A DNA stretch of 64,000 bases from contig NW_026991459.1 in the NCBI RefSeq assembly GCF_036370855.1, forward strand, positions 1 through 64,000. The letters are read 5' to 3'. Every line of letters starts with the position of its first letter. Within the stretch, counting starts at the first letter, position 1. This document shows positions 37,051 to 48,822 of this stretch, piece after piece. The notes under the pieces were generated by a model. That model was given only the letters and a program-made list of their open reading frames with translations. It searched no databases and was not told the DNA's origin. Source of the DNA: Dromaius novaehollandiae (taxonomy: Eukaryota > Chordata > Aves > Casuariiformes > Dromaiidae). Position numbers and translations under genes: made by a program.

Positions 37051-40000
37051 GGCAGGGTGATGGGTCTGGAGTGCAGGGTGGCCTGTGTGGGGAGCTGAGT
37101 GTTGGGAATAGTGGGGGCTGTGCACTGGAAGTCCTTCAACTGAGGGAGCAGGGCAGCCCCACACTGGGGGCTATGCATCGCGCATGGGGGCTGTGAGCAG
37201 GGTGCAGTGTGTGGGGGGCTGGTTCCAGCAATGGGACACCCTGGGGAGCTGTGGGGCTGCGCACAGGGTAGTGCCCATGGGGGCTGGCCTGCGGGGGCAG
37301 TGCGCTTGTCTTCCAAGTGCGTTAGTGGGGGGGGGGATTTGTGCAGGCGGTGGAGCTTTGGGAATGGGGGGCCTTGGGCCTGGCTTCTGCATGCTGCATA
37401 AGGCAGCTGGGAATCAGGGTCCTCTGAGGCTAGAAAGTAGGATACTGTGCATGGAGTCCGGGCATTGGGAATGGGGCCTTCAGGGCTGGGCTGCAGGGTG
37501 CTGAACAGGGGAGCTGGGCCCTGGGAACAAGGGTCCTCTCACCCTGGGGTACTGCAGCCAGGGAAACTGGACATTGGTAATGGGGGCTCCCAGGTGCAAT
37601 GTGCTAGCTTGGGAGTGTAGGCTTTGGGACTTCGCTTACAGAGCTGCAAATCTCAAATGTCCTGTCTTTTCCCTAGGTGGAGGGACTGGGTTTGTGGGCA
37701 GAGCCCTGACCCAGTTACTGCGTATCCGTGGCCATGAGGTGACTCACATCTCTCGACAAGGGGGCAAGGATCGTATCAGCTGGGTATGCGATGGGAGTGA
37801 TCACAGGAGGGGCCACGTGTCAGGGCTGAGGAACAAACTAGCTTACCCTGGCCTGCTGCGAATACAGGGTGTCTGCAGTTGGGAACATGTCTTCCCTGAA
37901 TATAGCATGGGGCTTCTAAGTGCTCCATGTGTCAGAGCAATGGGAATGGGTAATGCTGCAGATCCAAAGAGTAAAATCTTCTCCATCCATGCTTGTGCTC
38001 CAGGACGTGTCCCACAAGGTCAGAAAGGACTTGGCTGGACTGCTTTAGGCGCCCACACTGCTTGGTTGTTGAGAAGGCTTGAGGAGAAGGGAGACTGGGA
38101 GTGTGATGTCTCTGTTACCCTTGTCTAGGAAAAGTTGTCCCGCTCTGGACTGCCCCCATGCGATGCCGTGGTGAACTTGGCTGGTGAGAATGTCCTCAAC
38201 CCTTTCCGCAGGTAACTTGATCTCCCATGGTGCTATGAGGACAAGGCAAAGGCAAGACAGTGCAGTGTTGTAAGAGAGTGTAGAGGGAATTTGGAGAGCA
38301 GACAGGGCATCCAGAATGGAGTTTGGTTCCCTGTCAACATCTGGGTCCTCAAGTATCCAAAAAAATTCTATAGGACTGATAGGTCCCGGTAACTTTTGGG
38401 AGACAGGTGACCTTCTGGATTGACAGTTTGAGGCAGGCAAAGCAGCTTCCGGTATCCTGAATGGCACTGGATGCCTCCATTTAAGTAATAATGCAAAATC
38501 AGAACCAAAACATGTTGTGGAAACCTGTCTTGTATTGCTGAGGATGTTTTTGGAGATGCCTCCTCTGGATACTTGAAGAGAATTCATATCACATGGCTTT
38601 AGTGTCTGGCTTCTCTGGTATGTTTGCGTTAAGGGAATCCAAAATCCAGGCATTTGCAGGAAGTAGGGAACCATCTTCTCCCAAAGTCCTTGTGTGCTTG
38701 GAAAGTAGGGTCCTGCATCCTCCCCTTACCCTGGGGGGGGGGGGGGGTGGGTGGGAATTCATGTGACTTCCCTTGTGCTTGGGAGGTGTCTGTTGGGGCC
38801 ATTTGCCCTTTGGGCTGTTGTTTTCTGGGATGTCCTGATAGGGAATATGATGACGGGCTCTCCCTTCCCCAGGTGGGATGGTGCCTTCTGCAGGGAAATC
38901 ATCAGCAGCCGGGTTGAGACCACCAAGACCTTGGCCAAAGCTATTGCTGATGCTGATCAGCCACCTCGTGCTTGGATCCTCATCACCGGCGTAGGTATTG
39001 GTTGGGCTCAGACAAGGCATGTCTTCTGCCAACTCGGGAAGACTTCTGGGGGACATGTGTCTTGCCTTGAAATGCTGCGCATAGGTTTTTTGCCATCTTT
39101 TCATTTTGACATCTTTTCTGTTTTCCTATGTAAGCCACTAGGCATCCTGTAGGAACAATTGATCTAATCAAGGGCTCATTTGTATCCTCCCGTATATCTC
39201 CAACTTTGCATTCCTGCTTGCTGTAGTCTTTGAAGTAGCTGAGCATCTGCGACACCTGAGTTTAGAGCAAGCTTTTCATACCATCAGCTCTGTGCCTCGC
39301 TTGCAGATGCATTTGGTTCTTGGCGCTGCCAGCTCAACCTGAATACTAGCAGATCCTGCTGAGTCTGCAGAGCATATTTGTGATTAAAAAAAAGCCTATC
39401 AGCATAAAACCTGTCAGTGCCTCCTGTCAGAGATGTTCTGCTCTGTTCATATGAGGATACCCATGCTCCTGCTGCAGTAATTGAGCTCTGGGCTCCTCCT
39501 GCAGTCAGGGAAGAGGAACTTGGTGTCATGATCCAGCCCTGACCCCTTTCTCTTGTTACCCCTGCAGGTTATTACCGTCCCAGCCCGACAGCTGAGTACA
39601 CGGAGGACAGCCCTGGGGGGGATTTTGACTTCTTCTCACACCTGGTGAGCTCCTGGGAAGCTGCAGCTCTCATCCCTGGGAACCCAGCTCGTGGTGTTGT
39701 GGTGAGATCTGGTGAGATGCGGCATCATCCCTATTCACGGTGGCTCTGGTTCGGTCTTGGGCAAGAGAGGGAAGAGGTGGGTACTGGGTCCAGTCTTGTT
39801 CAACTTATTCTTCAGTGACCTGGATGAAGGGACAGAGTGCACCCTCAGCAAGTTTGCTGATGATACAAAACCAGGAGGAGTGGCTGATACCCCAGAGGAC
39901 TGTGCTGCCATTCAGAGAGACCTGGACAGGCTGGAGAGTTGGGTGGAGAGGAACCTCATGAAGTTCAACAAAGGGAAGTGCAGGGCACTGCACCTAGGGA

Positions 40001-41298
40001 GGAATAACCTGATGTAGCAGTACAGGCTGGGGCTTGACCTGCTGGGAAGGAGCTCTGCAGAGAAGGACCTGGGAGTCCTGGTGGACTGCAGGCTGACCAT
40101 GAGCCAGCATTGTGCCCTTGTGGCCAAGAAGGCCAATGGTATCCTGGGCTGCAGTAGGAAGAGTGTTGCCAGCAGGTTCAGGGAAGTGATCCTGCCCCTC
40201 TACTCAGCCCTGGTGAGGCCGCGTCTGGAGTGCTGTGTCCAATTCTGGGCTCCTAGTACAAGAGAGACATGGCACTACTGGAGTGAGTCCAGCGGAGGGC
40301 TACAAAGATGATTAGGGGACTGGAGCATCTCGCTTACGAGGAAAGGCTGAGAGAGCTGGGCATGTTTAGCCTGGAGAAGAGAGGTCTGAGAGGGGATCTT
40401 ATCAATGTGTGTAAGTATCTGAAGGAAGGGTGTAAAGAGGATGGGGCCAGACTTGTTTTCAGTGGTGCCCAGCAACAGGACAAGAGGCAATGGGCACAAA
40501 CACACAGGAAGTTCCACCTGAATATGAGGAAAAACTTGTTTACTGTGAGGGTGACAGAGAACTGGCACAGGTTGCCCAGAGAGGTTATGGAGTCTCCTTC
40601 TCTGGAGATATTCAAAACCCGCCTGGATGTGATCCTGTGCAACGTGCTCTAGGTGACCCTGCTTGATCGGGGGGTTGGCCTAGATGATCTCCAGAGTTCC
40701 CTTTCAACTTCAGCCACTCTGTTCTCTGTGGGAGAAGGACATCAGGCCGTGTGCCCTTTGTTGCTGAGGTGCTGTCCCAGTCCAACCCCCTGAGAGTTGT
40801 CTCATGGTTGTAGGTCTGGGGGTGAGGTGGGCTTTTATCCTTTGGATAGGGGGATCCCTGTCTCACTCTTTTCTCCCCACAGGGGTAGTGCTGGGCCGGG
40901 ATGGTGGTGTCATCTCTCGCGTGCTCTGGCCTTTCCGACTGGGGCTGGGAGGCCCCTTGGGCTCTGGACTCCAGCCGTTCCCATGGATTCACATTCGGGA
41001 CCTGTCTGGAATTGTGTGTCATGCCCTGGAGAGTGAGTGCCTGCAAGGGGTCTTCAATGGTGTCTCCCCATCCTCCTCTGCCACCTCCAACGGCACCTTT
41101 GCCCAGGAGCTTGGTGCAGCCCTGGGACGCCCAGCCCTGCTGCCAGTACCTGCCTGGGCTGTGCGGGCTGTGTTTGGGGCTGAACGGGCCATCATGCTCT
41201 TGGAGGGCCAGAGGGTGGTGCCAAAACGTACCCTGGAGAGTGGCTACCGTTTCATCTTCCCTGATCTCTCTGCGGCTCTGAAGGACATCGTGGCTTGA
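36818..41298 (+). CDS. SDR39U1: SDR39U1, epimerase-family atypical short-chain dehydrogenase, six exons
   Basis: An NADP(H)-binding atypical SDR whose physiological substrate is not known. Coding exons: 36818-36833, 37677-37783, 38129-38211, 38873-38994, 39568-39711, 40883-41298; all introns are GT-AG with consistent phases, total 888 nt, 295 aa, close to the usual vertebrate length. The Rossmann glycine motif GGGTGFVG is at residues 6-13, split by intron 1. NLAGEN is at 57-62, TGVGYY bridges exons 4 and 5, [13 protein letters not shown] is in exon 5, and [11 protein letters not shown] bridges exons 5 and 6. Exon 6 carries FPWIHIRDL and the C-terminal DUF1731-type region ending KDIVA. Start chosen because MRVLVGGGTGF matches the family N-terminus. 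The gene has a CpG-island promoter with NRF-1-like sites, and intron 5 contains a CR1. It looks fully functional. Confidence 0.97.
38733..38755 (+). repeat. Poly-G / G-quadruplex-prone tract in SDR39U1 intron 3
   Basis: Fifteen consecutive G followed by TGGGTGGG. The sense transcript of intron 3 would carry it. Confidence 0.85.
39770..40735 (+). mobile_element. CR1 LINE in SDR39U1 intron 5, the best preserved copy here
   Basis: A 5'-truncated CR1 in the same orientation as the host gene, starting about 60 bases after the exon 5 donor. It encodes [16 protein letters not shown], the intact catalytic motif KFADDTK (near 39858), [15 protein letters not shown] and [16 protein letters not shown]. 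It continues through [67 protein letters not shown] and [15 protein letters not shown] to near 40650. A stop after NNLM (40015) and a frame change near 40290 break the reading frame. The 3' UTR ends near 40735 with worn octamers (CACTCTGTTCTCTGTG). Fewer lesions than in the other copies suggest it is the youngest. Fully intronic, so probably harmless to splicing. Confidence 0.9.
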
Positions 41299-41918
41299 GG
41301 ACAGCTGGGGTGGGTTGGGAACCTGTTTTTGTGAGCTACTCAGCTGACATGCCTTTCCCTGAGTGAAAGTAGTCCTGCCCCTTCTTGGCTGTCATATCTC
41401 CTCTGTATTAGGATGGTTTTATGGTTTTTTTTTCTCCCTCTGTCTCTTGTTGTGCATCCCCAATTTAGGAGTCTCTCTTCCTACTGCAGACTCCAGTCCC
41501 CACATCACCAGCTTTTGGGGAAGGGCATAAGCCCTCCTAAGGGGCTTTGACATCTTCCCTTTCTGACAGTGTGCATGTGAGCTGCTAGCAGAGCATTGGG
41601 GGGTGCAACACCTTCTCTCCTGAGGAAAAGGAGTTGCAACAAGGCGAGTGTCCAGGATTTGTAACCCTTGTCCATTTTGTTGTAAGTCCCCCTTGTTCCA
41701 GCTGCCCACCCCACCTTCCCCCATGTCTTGCACTGTATGTTCACAAGAGATCTAGTTATGCTGTCCTGTTTACTTGTCTCAGTCTTTTAGGGAATGGGGT
41801 TGTGGTGGGGAGAATCTGTCCTGAGAGGGTGTGGTGTTATGCCCAAGGATTCTTTTGAATATTCGCTAACTTAAAGGGGACTGTCAAGAGCAAGGACTGC
41901 AGGTGTAGCATGACCACA

Positions 41919-41924
41919 AATAAA
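41919..41924 (+). terminator. SDR39U1: Polyadenylation signal of SDR39U1
   Basis: AATAAA 620 bases after the stop codon, followed by T-rich sequence. It is the first perfect signal in the 3' flank, so the 3' UTR is probably about 640 bases. Confidence 0.65.
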
Positions 41925-41944
41925 TTCATTATTCACTTTTAGAT

Positions 41945-42904
41945 TGCAATTTCAGCCTAATTTGCTATAGCCAGGCACTAAATGTCATTCTGTGCACACT
42001 TCAGGTTTGCAACTATGTTGCTGTCTTACAAATTCCACGCCCTGTCAGTCACAGAGGAATCAAGGTGCAGGGGTCCCTTTCTCACCATGTGGGAGGTGCT
42101 GTGGTCAGGCCAGCTGCCTGGAGCAGGATCTACACTGTGCAAGATGGTGTTTATCTTTTATAGTTCCCCCATTGTCCTTCCCCAGTAGCAGCAGTTTAAA
42201 CCAATCACAAGCCAAATTGTCTCTTAATCCAATCAGGTTCCCTTACGATTCTTTGTTTTTACTTCTTATCACCATATTCCCACATAGTGCTACCAGCGTT
42301 GAGAGCTTCTGCAGTGTCATCTCACTCCTTATCACTATATTCCCACACAACTCTGCAGTGTGGTACCTCAAGCATGCACACCCCAGGTGACTGCTGACTG
42401 GTGGGATGCACCAGCACACCTTGCTGTAGCAAGGGCTGTACTATCCATGGCCCACCCTTGCCTGCAGGCCTGTGGCATTCTCCACCCCGTGAGGGAGTAC
42501 TACATGAGATATGAAGATATATTTTAGAAACAATTGCTATTAAAACCTGTGAGTTTGAGCCATTTCTGTGCCCGACAGGTGCCTCCCTATGCTCACAACT
42601 CCAAAAGGGGCTGTAACTTACAGGAGTGGTAACTGTGGAAGCCCTATTGTGCAGTTCTCAGGAGTTCACTCAACTTGATCAGGCTGTTAACTCTGACTCT
42701 AGTCCTTGTGTTATTTAGGGCCCTCTCCCTCCCCCACTCCCTCTCCCTCCCCTCCCCTCTCCTCCATCAGGAGAGGCAGAAGCAGCTGAATCACATCCAT
42801 GGTATTACTCAGCTTCCGCTGCCCCTTTCTCCCCCCAGCTAGCTGAGCTAGGGAGGAGGACAAGCAGCAGGTGAGAAGGATCAGATTGAACTCCTGTTCC
42901 ATGT
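41945..42904. other. Intergenic, with two CCAAT boxes
   Basis: No gene recognised. CCAATCA occurs twice, at 42201 and 42229, on the plus strand, a spacing often seen in NF-Y-type promoters or LTRs, but no TATA box or exon follows. A partial duplication of CTTATCACCATATTCCCACA is seen at about 42265 and 42329. A CCCTC-rich pyrimidine tract lies at 42719-42765. Confidence 0.45.
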
Positions 42905-43815
42905 TCTGAGCTCCCTTGCTGCTGCTGTGCTCCTACACCCTGAAACCCAGCGATACAGCCCCTGTATTCCTGCAGTATCCGATATCCAGCAATAGTCTTT
43001 CTGTTACTACATCCTTTGAAATCCAGTGGTCAGACCCTCTGCCAGTACCAGGTCAGAGGCTCAACCATGCAGCCCTTTTACTCCTAATGCCTATGGAGAT
43101 ACTGCTTATACCCGCTTTGATATTCAGCATTACATAGCTTCTCAGCCCCAACAGCTCTGGTGTCTGGTAGTACACTGCCTCCACCCTACAACTTTGGAGA
43201 CCTACCATTACAGCAGCTTTGATTCTAACCCTTCTGAGGTCCAACAATGCAGTTCTGATCCTAGTGCCTTTGGTATAGCGCATTGGCTTTCATCTCACGT
43301 GAGACCCAGTGATAGAGCTCCTCTACACCTAACACTTGTGATACCCTATGGTATGGACAAACATTTTGCTACTGGCTCTTAGAGTCAGTGATACAGCCCC
43401 TCTGCCGCTACCACCTTTGAGACTTCATGCAGACCATCTAGTCCTAACGCCTGTGATATCAAGCGGTATGGATCTTATGTCCATACTGCTTCTGAGGCTC
43501 AGTGATACAGACTTTCTGCTCCTATACCTGCTAACCAGCAACTCACCTTCTCTATTCCTAAGACCTCTGAGATCTAGCCATAAAGCAACTGTTTCTAAAA
43601 TACATGAGGGCTGGCAATGCAACCCTTCACTGAGATAGAGTGATACCAACCCTTTTATCACCTCTGAGATCCAGTGACATGGCCCTTCCTCTCAGCATCT
43701 GGGGACCAGAGTAACAGTCCCTGTCTGAAAACTGCTGAGACCCACAGGTACAGTTCCTTTCATCCTAATATCTCTGAGATGCAGTGGTACAGCCCTTGTC
43801 CTAAAGCCTCCTAAA
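42905..43815 (+). repeat. Degenerate minisatellite, ~37-bp period, about 24 units
   Basis: The stretch consists of head-to-tail diverged copies of a unit that starts AGATCCAGTGATACAGCCC and continues with a pyrimidine-rich half like TTCTGCTCCTAACACCTCTG. Unit starts by eye: 42943, 42981, 43018, 43055, 43097, 43119, 43161, 43197, 43237, 43272, 43302, 43340, 43381, 43420, 43455, 43495, 43533, 43570, 43607, 43633, 43667, 43703, 43738, 43777; mean spacing about 36. Copies differ by roughly a third of their bases, so the array is old. The period is not a multiple of three and no long frame crosses it, so it is not a protein repeat. It begins about 1 kb beyond the SDR39U1 polyadenylation signal. 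I do not recognise it as a named satellite. Confidence 0.8.
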
Positions 43816-46800
43816 ACAGGCACACACACACAAACACACATATAAAATACACATGTATGCGTGGCCAGCCACACACAACAGGCAGAAACAGCACTCACAC
43901 ATGCACAGACATCACCAGCAGCCTAATCCTGTTCACCTCTCTTCTGATCAGGATAAAGGGTGTTACTGGAGCATATATATGATGTGGATCTCTGTGGTAA
44001 CTGGGCTTAGACACACAGTCCATCCAGTAGCTGGTTGGTTAGAAATGGAGTTTAATGAGTAGACAGGACAGACTGTGCTGATCAGGCACTGGGCATGGCT
44101 AGACAAGTGTACCAACAAGCACTGTTCACACTTAACTGACTCCTTTTGTCTTCCTTTCCCCCAATTTTCTCATGCCTGTTCCTCCCCAAGCCATCTTGAT
44201 CCCTCCCATTTCCCACCTTTGATTCCTCTGCTAAACATCCCATTACAGGTATTGTGCAATTCTGAAGTGGTCTCCCCCTGCATCCCAAAATGTGTCCTGT
44301 ACCCCTAGGTAGTAATCCCCCTCAGAGGTGCAAGATGCTCTGGAGAGCTGCTGCTGAGGACTCACCAGGATGGGTGGCAGTCTTGGCCCATTAGCTTTGG
44401 CTCTCCTAGGACAGCTCTGGGAGGAGTTGGGTTGGGGGGCCTGTTTTTCGGACTGGGTTGCTGGGGTTCCCCTGCGTACTCTCGCGCCTGTGTGCTCCTT
44501 TGTATGCATAGAGACTGGCTTTTTATCACATAAGATAACAGATTAAGATAACAGATTCACTTTGCAAAGGAGCCAAGAAGAGACTGGTAGGCGTTTTGAA
44601 TAACCACCTCTCTGACAGCTTTGCTGATAAGGCAATCCTGTGGCAATGACTGAGCTTTTATTTCAAAACCAAAACGGACTGCAAGCATAGCAGGAAAAAC
44701 GGAGCATACTTCCAGACTGAACAGGAAATTGAACTTCTCTTGGGAAGCTGTCGGTAGTAGGGGAGACCAGGCAGGGTGTCTGTTTAGGAGAGGTGTTACT
44801 TCCGTTTTCTCGTGTGGAGAAGGGTGAAAAAGTGACTACTTCGCCATGACTGCTCCATCTGCTGGCTGAGCTTGGAAATCACGCTCCTCTGAGAGGCGAG
44901 CGAAGGTGAGGAGAGACGCTGGGTTTTGTGCTCCGGGGCACCTTCAGTACAACACAACGCAACAGGATTTCGGCCTAGGTGGTTACAAGATGTGGGTTTG
45001 GTGACTGTACAGAAGTCTGCAGGGCTTTGTCCCCCGTGTACCTCAGACATGTCTACAGATTATGCATTTGACATGAGAGTCATCTCTCCTGTCTCTGGCT
45101 ATCTGTAATGCGGGGGTGTGATGGCATGGGAGTTTAACACAGGGCTGCAGATGCACACTCACATATGCATATCTAGGGCTAAGCTGAACTTCTGCAGGCT
45201 CAGTTCAGTTACCAAGGTCTGCTGGTAGCCCACGTGGCTCCAGCCATTGCTCCACAAGAGCACAGGTCTCCCCTCCACCTCACACAGATGCTTTAGATAC
45301 CCCAGATCATGTAATTAATGCCAGCCTTTTCATACCCTGTTTCACTTTGCCTTGCTCTCCTTTAATATCTCGCCCATAAAATCAATTATTTCAATTATGT
45401 TTCAGTATTTTCAGTAGCAGAAGGAGATTTATTGTATACTGTGTATCGATCAATATTGAGAAATTAATCAGAATTTTTTCTTCATTTTATCTCAGAGAAA
45501 ATACATAATTGGGCACTTAATACAAATAAAGTACATTTAAGTGTTGCCAATCCTGTTTCCCCATGACAAGTTTTCTTTAGTTTTACATATTGTAGTAAAA
45601 ATATAAAAATAAGCTTATTTTTCAAAATCTCCTAATTGAAATTAACTGCATGAATTTGACACCTTGAAAGTTTGTGGCAATGCTATAAGACAGGCTTATA
45701 GGAATACAAAAGGCTATTTAGAAAACCAACAGATTAAACAACTGTGTGACATTGATTTGATAAGTAGGTAGGGATTTGACATTTCCTCTATCCTGTACAG
45801 TTGTTCTTTCCATGGTATATATCTCAGAAAAAGAAAGTGATGTCACGTTACATGCCTGGTAAAGAAAATCTGTAAAATTAAAATATTAAGGAACAGGAGA
45901 GAGAAGTTATCATAATATAGATATACATAGTTTATAAGTTACCATTTTGAACAGAATGCATCACATACAGAGATGATCTTTAAAAAAAAGTCTTCACACA
46001 CCCTGACTTTATTACAGATTTTCAGGAGTTCAGTAAAAAAATGAAGAAATGTGACATTTTAAAAGACTGTGCCGCATTCCATTTCAGGAAATCAAGATCT
46101 TTTTCCTTCCTGCTCATTTCTTCTTGGTTAGCACTAACCATTCTTAGAAAATCCACTTAGAAAATCAATGAATGTGAAAGGCAAAGATGAAAGAGGAGTG
46201 GGAGGAAAGGACAGGAGACTAAATATAAAGAAGCTTTTAAACTGCTACAACTGAATTTACATGGAAGTAACATGGGCTATATAAAGGGAAGGAAGCAGTT
46301 CTATAAAATGAACTCTGTTAATCTGGGGCTATCGGTTAAATAAAACTTACAAAATTAAAAAAAGATGAAAGGAAAATTTGTGTAGATTTCTTTCATCTGT
46401 ATCAAATCCTGGCATGGCATGGCATAGCATGCCATAGCTTGTCTCGATGAGGTGATTTATACTATGGAAGTGCCAGTCTCCCTGCATTGGCTACATCTAC
46501 TTTTTGATTTGCTCCAGGGATCAAGCCCTGTTCCCCAGGGGCTTATCCATGACTTACGTATGCACTGCTCATTACTCCTCCATCTCCCACCCTCAGAGGT
46601 CTGGGCACTTCCACACTTTAGGTCACTTAGAGTGATCCCCTCTTCAGTACCTATCCCACAAGCCGTTTCACCTTCTTCTCTGCAGCACTGTGCACATAGC
46701 CTAGCACTGTGAAGCTCATCTGCCATATCCCTATAGGCAGAGCAGCTCATTCTTGCAGTCACAAACCATCTTCCACTCTTCTAGATCTCAGATTGCACAA

Positions 46801-48822
46801 AGCCTCCTGTGAGGATGGCTGAGCCTGCCTCCTAACCCCTTGCAGCCTATGCTGAGACCTGATTTTGCCATACATGGCAATATAATTTTTACTGTTTCTT
46901 TGATGTTGCTATTGGCTAGGATAACGGGATTGTGCGCCATATCTTGCTGTATTTATGCTTTTACAGCACAGTTGTGAGGGGCACACTGCTGATAGAGGGG
47001 CAGGGTGAAAATACAGAACAGAGATGGTGTGGGAGAACTAGACTGGAAAAAGAGAGAAAGACCTCAAGTTGTCCAATTCATTCTGCCCATGGGAGCCATT
47101 CTGGATTGATGTAACTGAGGAACCACTTCCAGGCTTTGGACAGGAAGGGTTAGTTGTTCTGCTCTAGGAGGGATCTCAGGAGGAATCCAGCATCCATACA
47201 TCAGGGAAGATGAAGGAATCAAGATGTGGGGTGAAGCAGATGTGGATCAAAAGTAGGAATGTGACTGCATTCAGTGGCAAGAGTAGCCTAAGAAAATCTG
47301 TGTACCTGTATATAGGAATCTACAGAAACAGAGAGTCAATAGATAGAAATTTGCTTCTCTAGCAGCTGCATCATTCTGTCTTAAAGGATTTAGCTAGGAC
47401 AGGGTGGAGGAAGAGAGGCCGACAAGTGTAATGAACATTCTAGACATCTAAATGCAGACTGATGAATCCCACGCTCCCAGGCAATTTGTCGCACACTCCT
47501 ACACCTATGCCAAACAGACAGATTCATGCACAAATACATAGCACAGTTAAACACTTCTAGAGAGGGTCACAATTTTTTCCAAACAGATTTGTTCAAACCC
47601 CACAACTGAAAGTTCATGGTCACAGGCTGCAAAGAAGACAACAACAATGGCTACTTTGGAATGTGCTCATGAAATCATATGAATACCTATGTGTAAATTC
47701 CAATATTTGAGCAGATATTTAACCTTGTCAGAGGTTTTTGGAGTGGATATATATATATATATATATGTATATGTTTTCTGTGTTCTTGATATGTGCTATT
47801 TGCTTCAGTAATCACTGTTTCAAACTGGAATTTTCAAATTGTGTGTGTATATATATATACACACAGAAAAACCTTGAAGTCAATGTATTTCTGTGAAAAG
47901 ATTTATTTTCTGAACGTAAACTTTAAAATTGTACATAATTGTACTGGCTGATACGAAGTTCGCACTTCTGACTACTCCCCATCCATAGCATACCTGCAGA
48001 ATTGCTTGCAAGTCGTTCTGGACCTCTGTTATTTTAGCCCTCCGGTCCTTGAGGATGAGGAAATGAAAGATGATATTAAGGTTCATTTAGTAATATTAAA
48101 GCATGAAGAAAACAAGGAAAGCAATTTTCTCCTGGAGTTAACAAGGAGAATATCAGATAAGCCAAATAAAATTTGTCTTTTTTCAGAAATGAAAACTTGG
48201 GAAGAAGAGGTCTATGATTCCATGACAGAGAACTTTACGCGTCATGTTCCTGTCTCTTCTGCTTTCACTGTATTTTGGAAACACTCTGACAACTTTATTT
48301 TTCTGATTTTCCTTTATATTTGTAGCCAGCAAATAATGGCAGTGACAGTTTTTTATAGTCCTGATTACAATCCTCACTATTATTACTTTTTTTTCCCCCC
48401 CTCCTTTTAGTGTGTACTTGGTTAACAATTTTATCCAGTGATCTGGGAAATCCCCTAGAGAATCCCTTTCAATAGCAGAATTTGAGGAAAACAGAAGGTT
48501 TATTTAAACCCAGCTGGACCAAATGCAGAAGTTATTTAAGTTAAATCCTCTCACCTAGCTCCCAGAAAAACTGAGGTCTTCTATGACTGTTGAGAACTTC
48601 CAAGCTGATCCCAGGGCCATTTGCTGAGAGAACAGTAGGCTAAATGAGTAGAAGAAACCAATGCTTCCCATCGAGATTGCTATCTGTACTGCCCACAGCC
48701 CTTTCAGTGTACCCCAAGTCCCCCATCCCACTTCAGGCACCTCCTTCTGCTTGTGACAGGCATTTTTCTCTTGCGAAGTTTCTTACAGTGTGCTTCCCTC
48801 AACAAATTTCTAGCTAAGTACC
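43816..48822. other. Intergenic, no gene seen
   Basis: Contents are a (CA)n-like stretch at 43819-43860, a GGCAT repeat at 46411-46432, (TA)n at 47748-47770 and a 24-bp perfect palindrome at 47842-47865. A reverse copy of the dispersed GTGGGATTCA motif lies at 47440-47473. The 134-codon frame at 48006-48410 has no family likeness and is not called. Confidence 0.45.
47842..47865. repeat. Perfect 24-bp (TG)n(TA)n(CA)n palindrome
   Basis: TGTGTGTATATA followed by its exact reverse complement TATATACACACA. It lies about 75 bases after a separate (TA)n run; such AT-cored palindromes can extrude cruciforms. Confidence 0.8.

Noticed and set aside
36816-37316. 166-codon minus-strand frame over SDR39U1 exon 1 and intron 1
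   Set aside because: Pro/His/Thr-rich translation of G-rich intron sequence, antisense to a well-supported gene.
37574-38128. 184-codon frame containing SDR39U1 exon 2
   Set aside because: It is exon 2 read through into both flanking introns; the donor after DRISW and the acceptor before EKLSRSG explain it.
38045-38674. 209-codon minus-strand frame
   Set aside because: Antisense to SDR39U1 exon 3 and intron 3, no recognisable domain.
40612-41046. 144-codon minus-strand frame
   Set aside because: Antisense shadow of the CR1 end and SDR39U1 exon 6.
42201-42235. Promoter with two CCAAT boxes
   Set aside because: No TATA box, CpG island or exon downstream; kept only as a note in the intergenic entry.
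42905-43815. CRISPR-like array because of the ~37-bp period
   Set aside because: Whole units are diverged copies of one another with no constant repeat alternating with unique spacers, and the DNA is vertebrate.
48006-48410. 134-codon frame on the plus strand
   Set aside because: No family likeness, composition like the surrounding AT-rich DNA, ending in a T/C homopolymer; no splice or promoter support.
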